Of a DNA stretch of 45,182 bases, positions 7,279-14,965 are shown piece after piece (within the stretch, counting starts at the first letter, position 1; each line of letters opens with the position of its first letter). Position numbers and translations under genes: made by a program. The stretch spans positions 5,218 through 50,399 of the forward strand of contig MGAF01000058.1 of NCBI GenBank assembly GCA_001789635.1, in the 5' to 3' direction. The notes beneath the pieces are model-generated. The model made no database searches. It was not told the DNA's origin and saw nothing but the letters and a program-made list of their open reading frames with translations. The stretch is from Candidatus Roizmanbacteria bacterium RIFCSPLOWO2_01_FULL_35_13 (GTDB lineage Bacteria; Patescibacteriota; Microgenomatia; UBA1406; GWC2-37-13).

Positions 7279-8508
7279 TCTTTCAAATAAATATAAATAA
7301 TAAGAATCATTAAGCTTCCACTGATTCAGTTTTTTGCGGGGTTTGAAAGTGTTTACCTCGTAGGCGGGATTATTAAAAATATTTTCATTTTTATTAATCA
7401 CGAATAAATATTTGTTATGGTAGTAGTCGTCAAAGTCAATTAAATAATTATCTTTCTTCATCTGATATTTTATTACCACGGATAAATTATCATAAACCAG
7501 ATTGACAATATTAAAATCTTGCAGGTTTTCCTGCCTGCCGGCAGGCATGGCTTTTTTAATTATTTCGTAAGCTTTCTTTTCCATGGGATAGTTCCAGTTA
7601 TCCGCCATTCCGAATGCATTTTTTGGTTTTGGAAAATAAATCAGTAAATCTACAACAAGAAACAAGAGACAAGAAACAAAAATAATCTTATCAGTAATTT
7701 TTTTTCTTAAATAACCGGCTAAAAAAATAAAAAGAATCAGACTTAAAGAAAGGTATCTGTGCGGCAGGAGCTGAAAGTTAGCCAAACTCTTTGAGTTTTT
7801 AAGGTATTCCAGAAAAACAACAAGATTATAAAATTTGTTTTTTAACTCAAAGATTATAATAGGTGAAAAACCTAAAAGAAAACCTGAGAGTGCAACAATA
7901 AATCGAAATCGGGTGTTAACATAAACTAAAAATATGGGGAAAAAAATTAAGGTTGCGAAGTGAAACTGCGAAATTACACCAATCATAAAAAAAACTAAAA
8001 AAAGATATATCTGCTTTTTAGTTTTTTTATAAAATCCTGTAAATAATATTAAGAAAGGTATCAGGGAAAACTGAAAATTCGGTCCAAAGAAAAATCTGGA
8101 AAAGTCTATGTATAAAGGTAAAAGCGAATATAAAGAGATGATTAAGATTGCTGCTTTTTGATTGAAAAGCAGCTTTACTCCATAAAAAAGCGGAATAATC
8201 ATTAATGCAGTAAATATCATAAATAAATATGAGGAAATTAACGGCTCGAAATTACCCAGCAAAAGAAATACTAGAAGAAAATAATAGTTAATTGAACCCT
8301 GAAGGATCTGTTTTCCGCCGGTAACTATCGAACTCCCGGGACCTACCAGAGTTAATTCCTTGTTCCGCCAGATTTCTAGAGCCCTAGTTGAAGTCCAGGC
8401 CTGATCAAAAGAAAAATTAAGGTGTCCGGTGAAATTGACAAACCTGATAAAAATATATAAAAAAATAAAAACCAGCAGCAGAAGTATTTGTTTTTTTTCA
8501 ATTTTCAT
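7270..8508 (-). CDS. Multi-pass GT-C glycosyltransferase-like protein
   Basis: The 412-residue protein has about ten membrane helices and the GT39-like layout. The first loop reads FSFDQAW (D35-Q36), so the usual second acidic residue is glutamine. A loop with GGKQILQGSINYYFL follows where other members have PPLYY. Residues MPAGRQ near 323-328 derive from a perfect 16-base palindrome inserted in frame at 7532-7547. Its ATG overlaps the TGA of the upstream EamA gene (8505-8508), so both are translated from one mRNA. It probably transfers a sugar from a lipid-phosphate donor outside the membrane, but the D-Q change leaves activity open. Confidence 0.65.
   Translation of the reverse strand: MKIEKKQILLLLVFIFLYIFIRFVNFTGHLNFSFDQAWTSTRALEIWRNKELTLVGPGSSIVTGGKQILQGSINYYFLLVFLLLGNFEPLISSYLFMIFTALMIIPLFYGVKLLFNQKAAILIISLYSLLPLYIDFSRFFFGPNFQFSLIPFLILFTGFYKKTKKQIYLFLVFFMIGVISQFHFATLIFFPIFLVYVNTRFRFIVALSGFLLGFSPIIIFELKNKFYNLVVFLEYLKNSKSLANFQLLPHRYLSLSLILFIFLAGYLRKKITDKIIFVSCLLFLVVDLLIYFPKPKNAFGMADNWNYPMEKKAYEIIKKAMPAGRQENLQDFNIVNLVYDNLSVVIKYQMKKDNYLIDFDDYYHNKYLFVINKNENIFNNPAYEVNTFKPRKKLNQWKLNDSYYLYLFERLK
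7532..7547. repeat. TGCCTGCC/GGCAGGCA palindrome encoding MPAGRQ
   Basis: A perfect 16-base palindrome of high G+C in an A+T-rich gene. It is read as PAGRQ on the coding (minus) strand. The PAGRQ-coding palindrome is, from general knowledge, a recurrent insertion in CPR protein genes. It sits in a hydrophilic loop near the C-terminal soluble part of the protein. Confidence 0.75.
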
Positions 8509-9383
8509 TTTGCATAGGTTGTCAAAGCAATACTGATAAATACAATCACCGTGCCGATGAACAAACCGGCTGTCAATTTTTCTCCAAGTAGAATATACGC
8601 GCTGAAATAAGCAAAGACCGGAAGCAAATAAAGTGAGAAAGATCCGATGACGGGATTGGCATATTTATAGGAATATTGATTCAACATATAAACACCAACC
8701 GTCGCAAACAGCGAAACATAGAGTATCGAAACTAATGAGCCGGTATCCAAGGCTAGCCACCAGGGATAAGCGAGCGAGAATTCAAAAAAAGACAAGAAAA
8801 AAAAAACAATCGTAGCCGTGAAAAAAAACAGGGACGTAATGACTAAAGGGTTATATTTTTTTTGATACTGCTTAGAAAGCACTGCATAGAGCGACCAGCA
8901 CATTACCCCTAAAATTATTAATAAATTTCCCTTCAAATCACCGGTAAACGGGACATTTTTTTGAATTAAGGGTAGTATTGTTACTAACAATACTCCAAAA
9001 AGTCCTAGGGATATATAAATCCATCTTTGAATTTTCATTCTATAACCAAATAAAAAATAACCAATCAGGCCTACAATGATCGGAACCCCGGCATAGAGCA
9101 TCTGAGCTATCGAAGCCGTGGTTAATTTAACACCGATTGCAAACAAACCAATATTTATGGTCGGGAGCAGGGATAGCAAGATAAGTTTTCGAAAATCGCT
9201 ATCAAATTTTGGTTTTTGTTTAATGAACATCGGGAGTAAAAAAACCGAGGCAATAAAAAATCTGATAAAAGAAAAACTGAAGGGTGGAATTTCCTGAATT
9301 GCAATTTTAATAACAGGAGATGCTGCTCCGCCGAAAATCGAACCAAATAAAATAACCAGGATAGCTTTAGTTTTGTTCGACAT
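8505..9383 (-). CDS. EamA-family (DMT superfamily) transporter
   Basis: The protein is 292 residues with ten predicted helices in two homologous halves (about 5-140 and 148-290), the standard EamA arrangement. The opening GGAASPVIKIAIQEIPPFSFSFIRFF is the family's typical helix 1-2 region, and YVSLFATVGVYMLNQYSYKYANPVIGS marks the second repeat. Members export or import small metabolites; substrate cannot be read from sequence. It is the first gene of a two-gene minus-strand unit with the GT-C protein at 7270-8508 and is divergent from transketolase across 24 bases. Confidence 0.85.
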   Translation of the reverse strand: MSNKTKAILVILFGSIFGGAASPVIKIAIQEIPPFSFSFIRFFIASVFLLPMFIKQKPKFDSDFRKLILLSLLPTINIGLFAIGVKLTTASIAQMLYAGVPIIVGLIGYFLFGYRMKIQRWIYISLGLFGVLLVTILPLIQKNVPFTGDLKGNLLIILGVMCWSLYAVLSKQYQKKYNPLVITSLFFFTATIVFFFLSFFEFSLAYPWWLALDTGSLVSILYVSLFATVGVYMLNQYSYKYANPVIGSFSLYLLPVFAYFSAYILLGEKLTAGLFIGTVIVFISIALTTYAK

Positions 9384-9390
9384 GAATTTT

Positions 9391-9397
9391 TATTATA
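9391..9397. promoter_or_regulatory. Overlapping -10 boxes in a 24-base divergent gap
   Basis: TATAAT on the minus strand (9397-9392) lies eight bases before the EamA ATG (9383). TATTAT on the plus strand (9391-9396) lies eleven bases before the transketolase ATG (9408). Both messages would be nearly leaderless, and the two promoters cannot be fully occupied at once. The -35 elements would have to lie inside the opposing coding sequence; none is obvious. Confidence 0.45.
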
Positions 9398-9407
9398 TAT
9401 TAATAAT

Positions 9408-11414
9408 ATGCCAAATAAAGAGTTTCTGGAAAAAATTTGTCGGTTGTTAAGATATGATATATTAACTTCAACTTCAGCCGCCGGATCGGGTCATCCGACC
9501 TCGGCTTTATCGGCAGTGGAGCTTATGACGGCTTTGTTTTTTGCAGGCTTTTTAAGTTATGATCTTAAGGATCCGAAAAATTTGACGAACGACAGGCTAA
9601 TTTTTTCTAAAGGACACGCATCTCCTCTGCTCTATTCTCTGTATCATGCAGCCGGTGCAATTTCCTATGACGAACTACTTACTTTGAGAAAGTTTGGTTC
9701 CCGTTTAGAAGGTCATCCAACACCCGGATTTCCTTATGTTGATGTTGCAACCGGAAGTCTTGGACAAGGATTGTCAGTAGGAGTAGGAATGGCAATGGGA
9801 ATAAAAAAGATATTCGATAATAGATATTCGATATTAGCAAATAAAAATACCATAAAAAATGTAGAAAGAATTCCAAAAATATGGGTATTGTTGGGTGATT
9901 CGGAGTGTGACGAAGGGCAGGTGTGGGAAGCGATAGAGTCGGCTGTAAGATTTAATCTCGATAATTTAATTGGAATTTTGGATGTCAATAAACTCGGACA
10001 GTACGGGGAAACCTATGAGGGTTGGAATCTGGAAAGATATGAGAGAAAAGTACAGGCGTTCGGATGGAATACTGCAATAGTTAAAGACGGACATGATTTA
10101 AATCAGATATTTGAAGCATTTAAATCAGATATGAAGGGAAAGCCGACTATGATTATTGCCAGGACAGTTAAGGGTAAGGGAATTTCTTTTTTGGAAAATA
10201 AAGAGGGATGGCATGGGAAGGTACTTAATGAACAGGAATTAAAGTTAGCTTTAAAGGAATTGGGCGAAGTTGATTTAAAAGTTAGAGGAGATCTAATTAA
10301 GCCAAATTTCCAATTTCCAATTTCTCCTTCGACAAGCTCAGGATCCCGAGCAAAGTCAAGGGACAATTTCCAAGTAAATCCAAATAATAAAATAAATCAC
10401 GTAATTTCTAAACTTGAAAAATTTATTCCTAATACCGACCTAAAAATTGAAATTTCGACTAGGGAAGCTTATGGTGATGCATTGGTTGAATCAGGTGAAA
10501 TGTACCCGAGTTTAGTAGTCCTGGATGCGGGTATGGCAAACTCCACATATGAAGATAAATTTCAAAAAAAATTTCCCGACAGGTTTTTTGAGATGTCTAT
10601 TACCGAAGAAAATATGACAGGAGTAGCTCTCGGATTATCTAAATTAGGATTTATACCCTTTTTTTCAACCTTCGCCGCTTTTTTAACACAGACTTTTGAC
10701 CAGGTAAGAATGGCGCAATATTCAAACGCAAATTTAAAAATAGTCGGATCCCATGCCGGAGTTTCGATCGGTCAGGACGGTCCTTCCCAGATGGGACTTG
10801 AGGATCTGGCAATGATGCGAAGTATTTCAAACAGTACAATTTTTTATCCGGCTGATGCAACTTCAACAAAAAAATTAATCAAAATTATGATTGAGGATAA
10901 GGGAATATTTTACCTAAGGACAACAAGAGGAAAGACATCAATTCTATATGATGAAAATGAAGAATTTAAAATCGGTGGATGCAAAGTTCACCCCACTTCG
11001 CTCTTCGAGCTTCGAGGGGTAAGTAAAGTTAAAACTATAAAGTCGAAAACATTAATAATTGCAGCCGGCATAACTCTGCATGAAGCATTAAAAGCGCAAG
11101 AAAAATTAGCAGACGAAGAAATTGATGCGGTGGTTATTGATTGTTATTCAATAAAACCTTTGGATGAAAAAACAATTATTAAATATATTAGCGAATATAA
11201 AAATATAATTGTTGTGGAAGATCACTATCCCTATGGTGGATTGGGAGAAGCAATAGCGTCCCTAATTTCCAATAACCAATTACCAATATCTAATTATGCT
11301 CATTTATGCGTGCGTAAAATTCCCCGGTCCGGAAAGCCCGAAGAACTGTTAAAATATGAAGGGATTGACGCTTTGACAATATTTAGTAACGCGAAGGAAA
11401 TGTCAACCCAGTAA
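9408..11414 (+). CDS. tkt: Transketolase
   Basis: This 668-residue thiamine-diphosphate enzyme carries both transketolase halves. The N-terminal half has SAAGSGHPTSALS, KGHASPLLYSLYHA, and the ThDP motif GDSECDEGQ...LDVNKLGQYG (about 163-200). The pyrimidine-binding half starts near 345 (STREAYGDALVESG) with SITEENMTGVALGLS. It moves two-carbon units between ketose and aldose phosphates, yielding ribose-5-phosphate and erythrose-4-phosphate. Repeat-derived segments are embedded in loops: around 133-145, 304-325 (STSSGSRAKSRD), about 528-538 (HPTSLFELRGV) and about 620-630. It heads a two-gene operon with galE six bases downstream. Confidence 0.93.
   Translation: MPNKEFLEKICRLLRYDILTSTSAAGSGHPTSALSAVELMTALFFAGFLSYDLKDPKNLTNDRLIFSKGHASPLLYSLYHAAGAISYDELLTLRKFGSRLEGHPTPGFPYVDVATGSLGQGLSVGVGMAMGIKKIFDNRYSILANKNTIKNVERIPKIWVLLGDSECDEGQVWEAIESAVRFNLDNLIGILDVNKLGQYGETYEGWNLERYERKVQAFGWNTAIVKDGHDLNQIFEAFKSDMKGKPTMIIARTVKGKGISFLENKEGWHGKVLNEQELKLALKELGEVDLKVRGDLIKPNFQFPISPSTSSGSRAKSRDNFQVNPNNKINHVISKLEKFIPNTDLKIEISTREAYGDALVESGEMYPSLVVLDAGMANSTYEDKFQKKFPDRFFEMSITEENMTGVALGLSKLGFIPFFSTFAAFLTQTFDQVRMAQYSNANLKIVGSHAGVSIGQDGPSQMGLEDLAMMRSISNSTIFYPADATSTKKLIKIMIEDKGIFYLRTTRGKTSILYDENEEFKIGGCKVHPTSLFELRGVSKVKTIKSKTLIIAAGITLHEALKAQEKLADEEIDAVVIDCYSIKPLDEKTIIKYISEYKNIIVVEDHYPYGGLGEAIASLISNNQLPISNYAHLCVRKIPRSGKPEELLKYEGIDALTIFSNAKEMSTQ
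9810..9837. repeat. GATATTCGATA microrepeat in transketolase
   Basis: Two GATATTCGATA units separated by ATA encode KIFDNRYSILA. The stretch lies in the variable loop just before the ThDP-binding GDSE motif, which is a tolerant place for insertions. Similar arrays occur at 4781-4809 and 11924-11951. Confidence 0.5.
10324..10364. repeat. STSSGSRAKSRD-encoding palindromic insertion in transketolase
   Basis: CTCCTTCGACAAGCTC...GAGCAAAGTCAAGGGAC folds on itself (CCTTCGAC with GTCAAGG, GCTC with GAGC). It is preceded by a run of AATTTCC units (10308-10325). Together they insert about 20 residues between the two halves of the enzyme. The reverse strand reads DFARDPELVEG, a peptide often mis-annotated in other genomes. 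Confidence 0.8.
10990..11020. repeat. ACCCC...GGGGT palindromic insertion in transketolase
   Basis: The block ACCCCACTTCG...GCTTCGAGGGGT forms a hairpin and encodes HPTSLFELRGV in frame. It shares its outer arms and AGCTTCGAGGGGTAA with the repeat in the GT39-like gene at 3869-3922, so both come from one repeat family. Confidence 0.75.
11264..11295. repeat. AATTTCC/ACCAATTACC simple-repeat insertion in transketolase
   Basis: Near-tandem units AATTTCCAAT, AACCAATT, ACCAATATCTAATT encode SLISNNQLPISNYA close to the C-terminus. The composition (no G, many CCAAT) differs from the flanking codons and resembles the AATTTCCAATTTCC run at 10308-10325. Confidence 0.5.
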
Positions 11415-11419
11415 AAAAA

Positions 11420-12430
11420 ATGAAAAATAAAATATTAGTGACAGGAGCGGGTGGATATATAGGATCCATCGCAACTTATTTATTTTTACAAAAGGGATAT
11501 GAAGTTGTAGCGATTGATAATTTTTCAACAGGTTATAAACAACCGTTAGAATTGTTAAAAAATAAATTTGGCGAATATAAATTAAAGATTTATGAAGCTG
11601 ATCTTAAGAATAATTTCAGCGGGGTTTTTAAAAATGAAAAAAATATCCAAGCTGTTATTCACTATGCTGCATCCTGTATTGTGGACGAATCGATGAGTAA
11701 ACCGGGTAAATATTTTAAGAATAATATATTGAGCACTCTTAATCTTCTGGAAAATATGACAGCGAATAAAATTTCAAATCTGGTATTTTCTTCAACATCT
11801 GCAGTCTACGGAGAAGCTAAAAGCATACCCGTTGATGAAAACCATCCGAATAATCCAGTTAGCGTGTACGGCGAGTCTAAGCTGATGGCGGAAAAAATGA
11901 TCCAATGGTACGGAAAAACAAAAGATATTAGATATTCGATATTAAGATATTTCAATGTATGTGGAGCATCTGATGATGGCTTGATCGGAGATTCCAAAAA
12001 GCCATCCTCCCTTCTTGTTCAAAATGCTGTGCGGGGTGCTTTGAATATAGAATCTTTTTATCTGACCTGTCCGAAAGTCGATACGCCGGATAAAACTCCC
12101 ATCCGTGATTATATAAATGTTGTTGATCTCAATGAAGCCCATCTGGCTGCGCTTGATTATTTATTAAACAAAGGTAAAAGCGGGATCATTAATTTGGGTA
12201 CAGGGACAGGAAACTCGGTTTTGGAAATTGTTAATAAAGTTCAGGAAGTGACCGGAACAAAATTCGATGTCAAAAAAACCACTCCCAGAAAAGGCGATCC
12301 TGCAAGATTAAATGCTTCTATAGAAAAAGCCAAAAGAGTATTAGGTTGGGAGCCGAAAAGAACAATCGAAGACAGCGTGAAATCGTTAGTAAAATGGTAT
12401 AAATTGCATCCGCTCGGTTGGGATAATTAA
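11420..12430 (+). CDS. galE: UDP-glucose 4-epimerase-like protein
   Basis: The 336-residue extended short-chain dehydrogenase begins with TGAGGYIGS (GxxGxxG at 9-15) for NAD binding. It has SSTSAVYG (123-130) and VYGESK (Y149, K153), with LRYFNVCGA downstream, the standard GalE active-site and substrate region. It should interconvert UDP-glucose and UDP-galactose, or the N-acetylated forms, in the cytoplasm. It starts six bases after transketolase and is probably translated from the same mRNA. It ends three bases before a convergent methyltransferase gene. Substrate preference (hexose or N-acetylhexosamine) cannot be decided by eye. Confidence 0.9.
   Translation: MKNKILVTGAGGYIGSIATYLFLQKGYEVVAIDNFSTGYKQPLELLKNKFGEYKLKIYEADLKNNFSGVFKNEKNIQAVIHYAASCIVDESMSKPGKYFKNNILSTLNLLENMTANKISNLVFSSTSAVYGEAKSIPVDENHPNNPVSVYGESKLMAEKMIQWYGKTKDIRYSILRYFNVCGASDDGLIGDSKKPSSLLVQNAVRGALNIESFYLTCPKVDTPDKTPIRDYINVVDLNEAHLAALDYLLNKGKSGIINLGTGTGNSVLEIVNKVQEVTGTKFDVKKTTPRKGDPARLNASIEKAKRVLGWEPKRTIEDSVKSLVKWYKLHPLGWDN
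11924..11951. repeat. GATATTAGATATTCGATATTA array in galE
   Basis: The array encodes DIRYSILRY just before the conserved RYFNVCGA. Because this strand is normally hydrophobic in GalE proteins (..IRYxxLRYFN), the repeat may be native sequence that happens to be repetitive, unlike the clear insertions in transketolase. Confidence 0.35.
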
Positions 12431-12433
12431 ACT

Positions 12434-13087
12434 TTATTTCATCTGCATTGAATTGGTTATGAACTGAAACCCGTTTTTTTTAATAAAAAATAATCTTGAG
12501 TTTTTAGGAATTAATGCGCGCAAATCTTTTTTTGTATATTTATAAAATTTGGGTCCCCTTTGTATACTCAAATATATATTGTGCAATATGTTTAAAAAAG
12601 ATAATTTTTTTTCGCAATAGGAAAAAATAAATGACTTTTCACCCATCAAATTAAACAGCCGTTTTAACTGCTCACTATTTAAATAATCAATTAAGCCTAT
12701 TCCAACAAGAATATCAAAATTTGGAAGTCTATCAATTTTTGTAACATCTTCAACGCGAAGCTCAATTTTTTCATCAAGCTTCAGGCTTTTAGCTAATTTT
12801 TTGATTTCTTTTATGGCAACATCAGATATATCAATAGCGATTATTTTCTTTGGTCCATATCTCATTAGTAGACTTATTGAAAATTCACCAAAACCACACC
12901 CTAAGTCTAAAATAGTTTTTCCTTTAACTTTAGGTCCGATTAATTTTAGCGTTACTTCTTTTCTTGTATTAGTGGCTCTGAAAAATGAGGCAATTCTTTC
13001 CAATACGTTTAATTTTACTGTTTTACCATAGGCTAAGGAAGACCATTGTTTTATTTTTTTATCCCAGTATTCTTTTTGCGTCAGCAT
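12434..13087 (-). CDS. Class I SAM-dependent methyltransferase
   Basis: This 217-residue soluble protein has motif I ILDLGCGFGEF (about 59-69), an acidic end to strand 2 (IIAIDIS), and motif II-like FDILVGIGLIDYL. It is a Rossmann-fold methyltransferase of the Methyltransf_11/23 type. The N-terminus TQKEYWDKKIKQW is common in sugar or small-molecule methyltransferases. The acceptor is unknown; O-methylation of a surface sugar is plausible from context. It converges with galE and is upstream of the RAYT insertion zone, which lies on its 5' side. Confidence 0.85.
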   Translation of the reverse strand: MLTQKEYWDKKIKQWSSLAYGKTVKLNVLERIASFFRATNTRKEVTLKLIGPKVKGKTILDLGCGFGEFSISLLMRYGPKKIIAIDISDVAIKEIKKLAKSLKLDEKIELRVEDVTKIDRLPNFDILVGIGLIDYLNSEQLKRLFNLMGEKSFIFSYCEKKLSFLNILHNIYLSIQRGPKFYKYTKKDLRALIPKNSRLFFIKKNGFQFITNSMQMK

Positions 13088-13172
13088 GGAAAAATAATCA
13101 TATCAGATTTATTAATGACTTGATAGTAACTTTCTCTTTTAACCACCTATCGTTAATGAATTGTCCTGTAGC

Positions 13173-13194
13173 CATCTTTCACCTCGGGAGTGAA
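13173..13194. repeat. REP-like palindrome, copy 1 (truncated)
   Basis: CATCTTTCACCTCGGGAG followed by TGAA. These 22 bases are identical to the reverse complement of the right-hand copy at 14048-14074. The last four bases of the palindrome have decayed (ATAT instead of GATG). It lies 23 bases beyond the stop codon of the RAYT gene. Confidence 0.85.
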
Positions 13195-13217
13195 ATATAT
13201 TGTTATGAAGTTCTAAA

Positions 13218-13901
13218 CTATCTAATCCAATCAAAAGTGTACTTCACCATCTCTCTCATTTTTTGATCAACTGCATTATTTAGAATGAATTGTTTGAATT
13301 TAGATTGATCGTATCCAAAAGAACTCATGATTTCATCTGTTCTGATTTTTAAGGGGTTGGATTTGCTAATGAATGGTTTGATAGACGAATAAGGATATTC
13401 AAATATATCTTCAGGATTATTTACTAACTGATGAGCAAAACAATTGGTGTGGATGTATCTTGAAGTATAGGTTAATTGTTCCTGATTTTTGATCCTTTTA
13501 GATATAAACTGAGGTAGAAAAATGGGACCTTTTCGATGAATTCCTTTGTTGTAGTAGTGGGTAATTGAATTTAAAATATTTGACATAAATTTAATAATTC
13601 CGTTTTCTTTAAGTTGTTTAATAAGAAAATGATAATGATTCGGCTGGAGTGAGAATGAAAAAATTTCAATCATAAAATGACTATTAACGAATATTTTTTT
13701 CAATTTTGAATTATGTGTCTCCTCTGGAAGTTTTTTGAAAAGAGAATAGCGCAAGCTAGAAGACAACTCAGATCTGTAGTAACTAAAAATATCAATAAAT
13801 TCATCAGCTAATTTAGGGATAAAGATTTCTCTACAATCTATTGTTTTATCATAAATATGATAAATTCCACCGTTGTAAAAAACATCATATCTTGAAGGCA
13901 T
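13218..13901 (-). CDS. REP-associated tyrosine transposase (RAYT, Y1_Tnp/IS200-like)
   Basis: The protein is 227 residues. It opens with NGGIYHIYDKTID, the RAYT N-terminal strand. PNHYHFLI (H89-Y-H91) is the HUH metal site, and YTSRYIHTN (145-153) contains the expected catalytic tyrosine. GPIFLPQFISKRI (125-137) is also typical. RAYTs nick single-stranded REP hairpins and are thought to spread them; they are usually single-copy and domesticated-looking. The gene is flanked by inverted copies of one palindrome (13173 and 14048), exactly the expected substrate. A TATAAT box lies at 13946-13941. The frame is intact, so the enzyme may be active. Confidence 0.92.
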   Translation of the reverse strand: MPSRYDVFYNGGIYHIYDKTIDCREIFIPKLADEFIDIFSYYRSELSSSLRYSLFKKLPEETHNSKLKKIFVNSHFMIEIFSFSLQPNHYHFLIKQLKENGIIKFMSNILNSITHYYNKGIHRKGPIFLPQFISKRIKNQEQLTYTSRYIHTNCFAHQLVNNPEDIFEYPYSSIKPFISKSNPLKIRTDEIMSSFGYDQSKFKQFILNNAVDQKMREMVKYTFDWIR

Positions 13902-13932
13902 AATTTGCAGTTAATAATAATTATAGCTTTAA

Positions 13933-13965
13933 GTCAATGGATTATAAGCCACAAAGTATGGTTTT
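13933..13965 (-). promoter_or_regulatory. RAYT promoter region with block shared with the TrpR-like gene
   Basis: The minus strand contains TATAAT (13946-13941). The block 13933-13965 aligns with 44897-44930, upstream of the TrpR-like gene, with 27 matches in 33 positions and one gap. Shared core: TACTTT(T)GT-GC-TATAATCCAT-GAC on the coding strand. Transcription from this -10 would give a leader of about 30 bases. Confidence 0.5.
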
Positions 13966-14047
13966 CAGATTGTCATAAAGTCAAGTTTAATTCCAAGGAC
14001 ATTTGATAGAATTTTGTTGGATTACTATATTTAGATTGTAATAATGT

Positions 14048-14074
14048 CATCTTTCACTCCCGAGGTGAAAGATG
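14048..14074. repeat. REP-like palindrome, copy 2 (complete)
   Basis: The arms CATCTTTCAC and GTGAAAGATG (10 bp each) enclose TCCCGAG. It is inverted relative to copy 1 and overlaps the 3' end of the GT2 gene at 14054-14917, supplying its last six codons and its TGA stop. Confidence 0.9.
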
Positions 14075-14917
14075 CAGTTGGTAAGCTATGTACTTCTTGT
14101 ACAAAATAAATTCATACCAGGCGCGAAGCAGACCGGAAAGAATTCCGCGCCAGCCGTCGCGTATACCCAGGTGCCAGATTGTCCAGCGCAAAAAAATATA
14201 TGGAGGCTGAGTTAGTATTTTGAAAAAGGCGGTGGGTAGGCTTTCGTTCAGATCGTGAATCTGAACATCCGTATATGAATTGAATTTCCTGAAAACATCT
14301 TTAAGTGTTGGATGTGAATAATGCAGAATAGAATTTTGCAGGTAACCTATTTTTCCCTCAACTTTAAATTGTTCATGGACTTCGACGATCGGGTCATAAC
14401 GAGCAGACTTCGCTTTGAACAATCTGACTAAACGGTCATAAGCCCAGTCCCCGCCTTTTAAGAAGGCACCGAGAAAATAAGGTTTGCGGGGAATCCCGTA
14501 GGCAATTGTCGAATTATGAATTATGAATTTTGAATTAAGAATTGATATTATTTCATTTTTTAATTCTTCAGAAACAACCTCATCTGCATCAACCCTTAAA
14601 ATCCAGTCTGTCGTGCAATTGTCAATAGCCCTGTTGATATTTTTTTGTACAGCTTTAAAATCGTCTTTCTCCGAAGCATTTTTTCTTATAACTTCAGCGC
14701 CAAGACTTTTAGCGATTTTTCCCGTCTGATCGCTACCCATCCAGAGAATAATTATTTTATCGCACCACTTGACGCTCTCAATACAACGGGCAATGTTTTT
14801 TTCTTCGTCTTTTGCAGGAATTACAGCAGTTATCGTTTGTATACCACTTTGCTTTGATTTTGCAGACAAGTGGGATATGCCTACCGTAGCTTTCAAATCA
14901 GAATTAAGCTTATCCAT
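14054..14917 (-). CDS. WaaE-like GT2 glycosyltransferase
   Basis: This 287-residue enzyme has the GT-A features ITAVIPAKDEEKNI (29-42) and LRVDADE (107-113, the DxD metal site), then RLVRLFKAKSARY and VHEQFKVEGKIGYL, as in the WaaE/KdtX group that adds hexoses to inner-core glycans. Three oddities are visible. Where relatives read V-D-S-G-S-T-D it reads LWMGSD, losing the aspartate that contacts the nucleotide and one residue. Residues 127-136 (LNSKFIIHNS) come from an AATTCATAATTC repeat. The last residues (QLHLSPRE) and stop derive from a REP palindrome. Activity is therefore uncertain. It follows a GT-C gene by 48 bases. Confidence 0.82.
   Translation of the reverse strand: MDKLNSDLKATVGISHLSAKSKQSGIQTITAVIPAKDEEKNIARCIESVKWCDKIIILWMGSDQTGKIAKSLGAEVIRKNASEKDDFKAVQKNINRAIDNCTTDWILRVDADEVVSEELKNEIISILNSKFIIHNSTIAYGIPRKPYFLGAFLKGGDWAYDRLVRLFKAKSARYDPIVEVHEQFKVEGKIGYLQNSILHYSHPTLKDVFRKFNSYTDVQIHDLNESLPTAFFKILTQPPYIFLRWTIWHLGIRDGWRGILSGLLRAWYEFILYKKYIAYQLHLSPRE
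14511..14544. repeat. GAATTATGAATT microrepeat inside the GT2 gene
   Basis: Three imperfect GAATTATGAATT/TTGAATT units encode the peptide LNSKFIIHNS on the minus strand. The segment interrupts the sequence between the DxD region and the next conserved block, so it is probably an insertion in a loop. Confidence 0.55.
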
Positions 14918-14965
14918 AGTTTAGATTTTGAATCAAAATCAAAGCTTCGTTAGGTATAAACCCTG

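Noticed and set aside
10103-10366. Minus-strand open frame starting MSLDFARDPELVEG inside transketolase
   Set aside because: It is the reverse reading of a palindromic repeat inside a strongly conserved plus-strand enzyme.
11924-11951. GATATTA array in galE as a definite insertion
   Set aside because: The encoded IRYSILRYFN fits the normal GalE sequence at this strand, so it may be native.
12985-13266. Plus-strand open frame across the methyltransferase start and the REP copy
   Set aside because: It overlaps two well-supported minus-strand genes, has no family features and is rich in frame-shadow residues.
13902-14047. Hidden small gene or RNA between RAYT and the REP copy
   Set aside because: Only promoter-like sequence is seen; no open frame with a start of useful length and no stable fold was found by eye.
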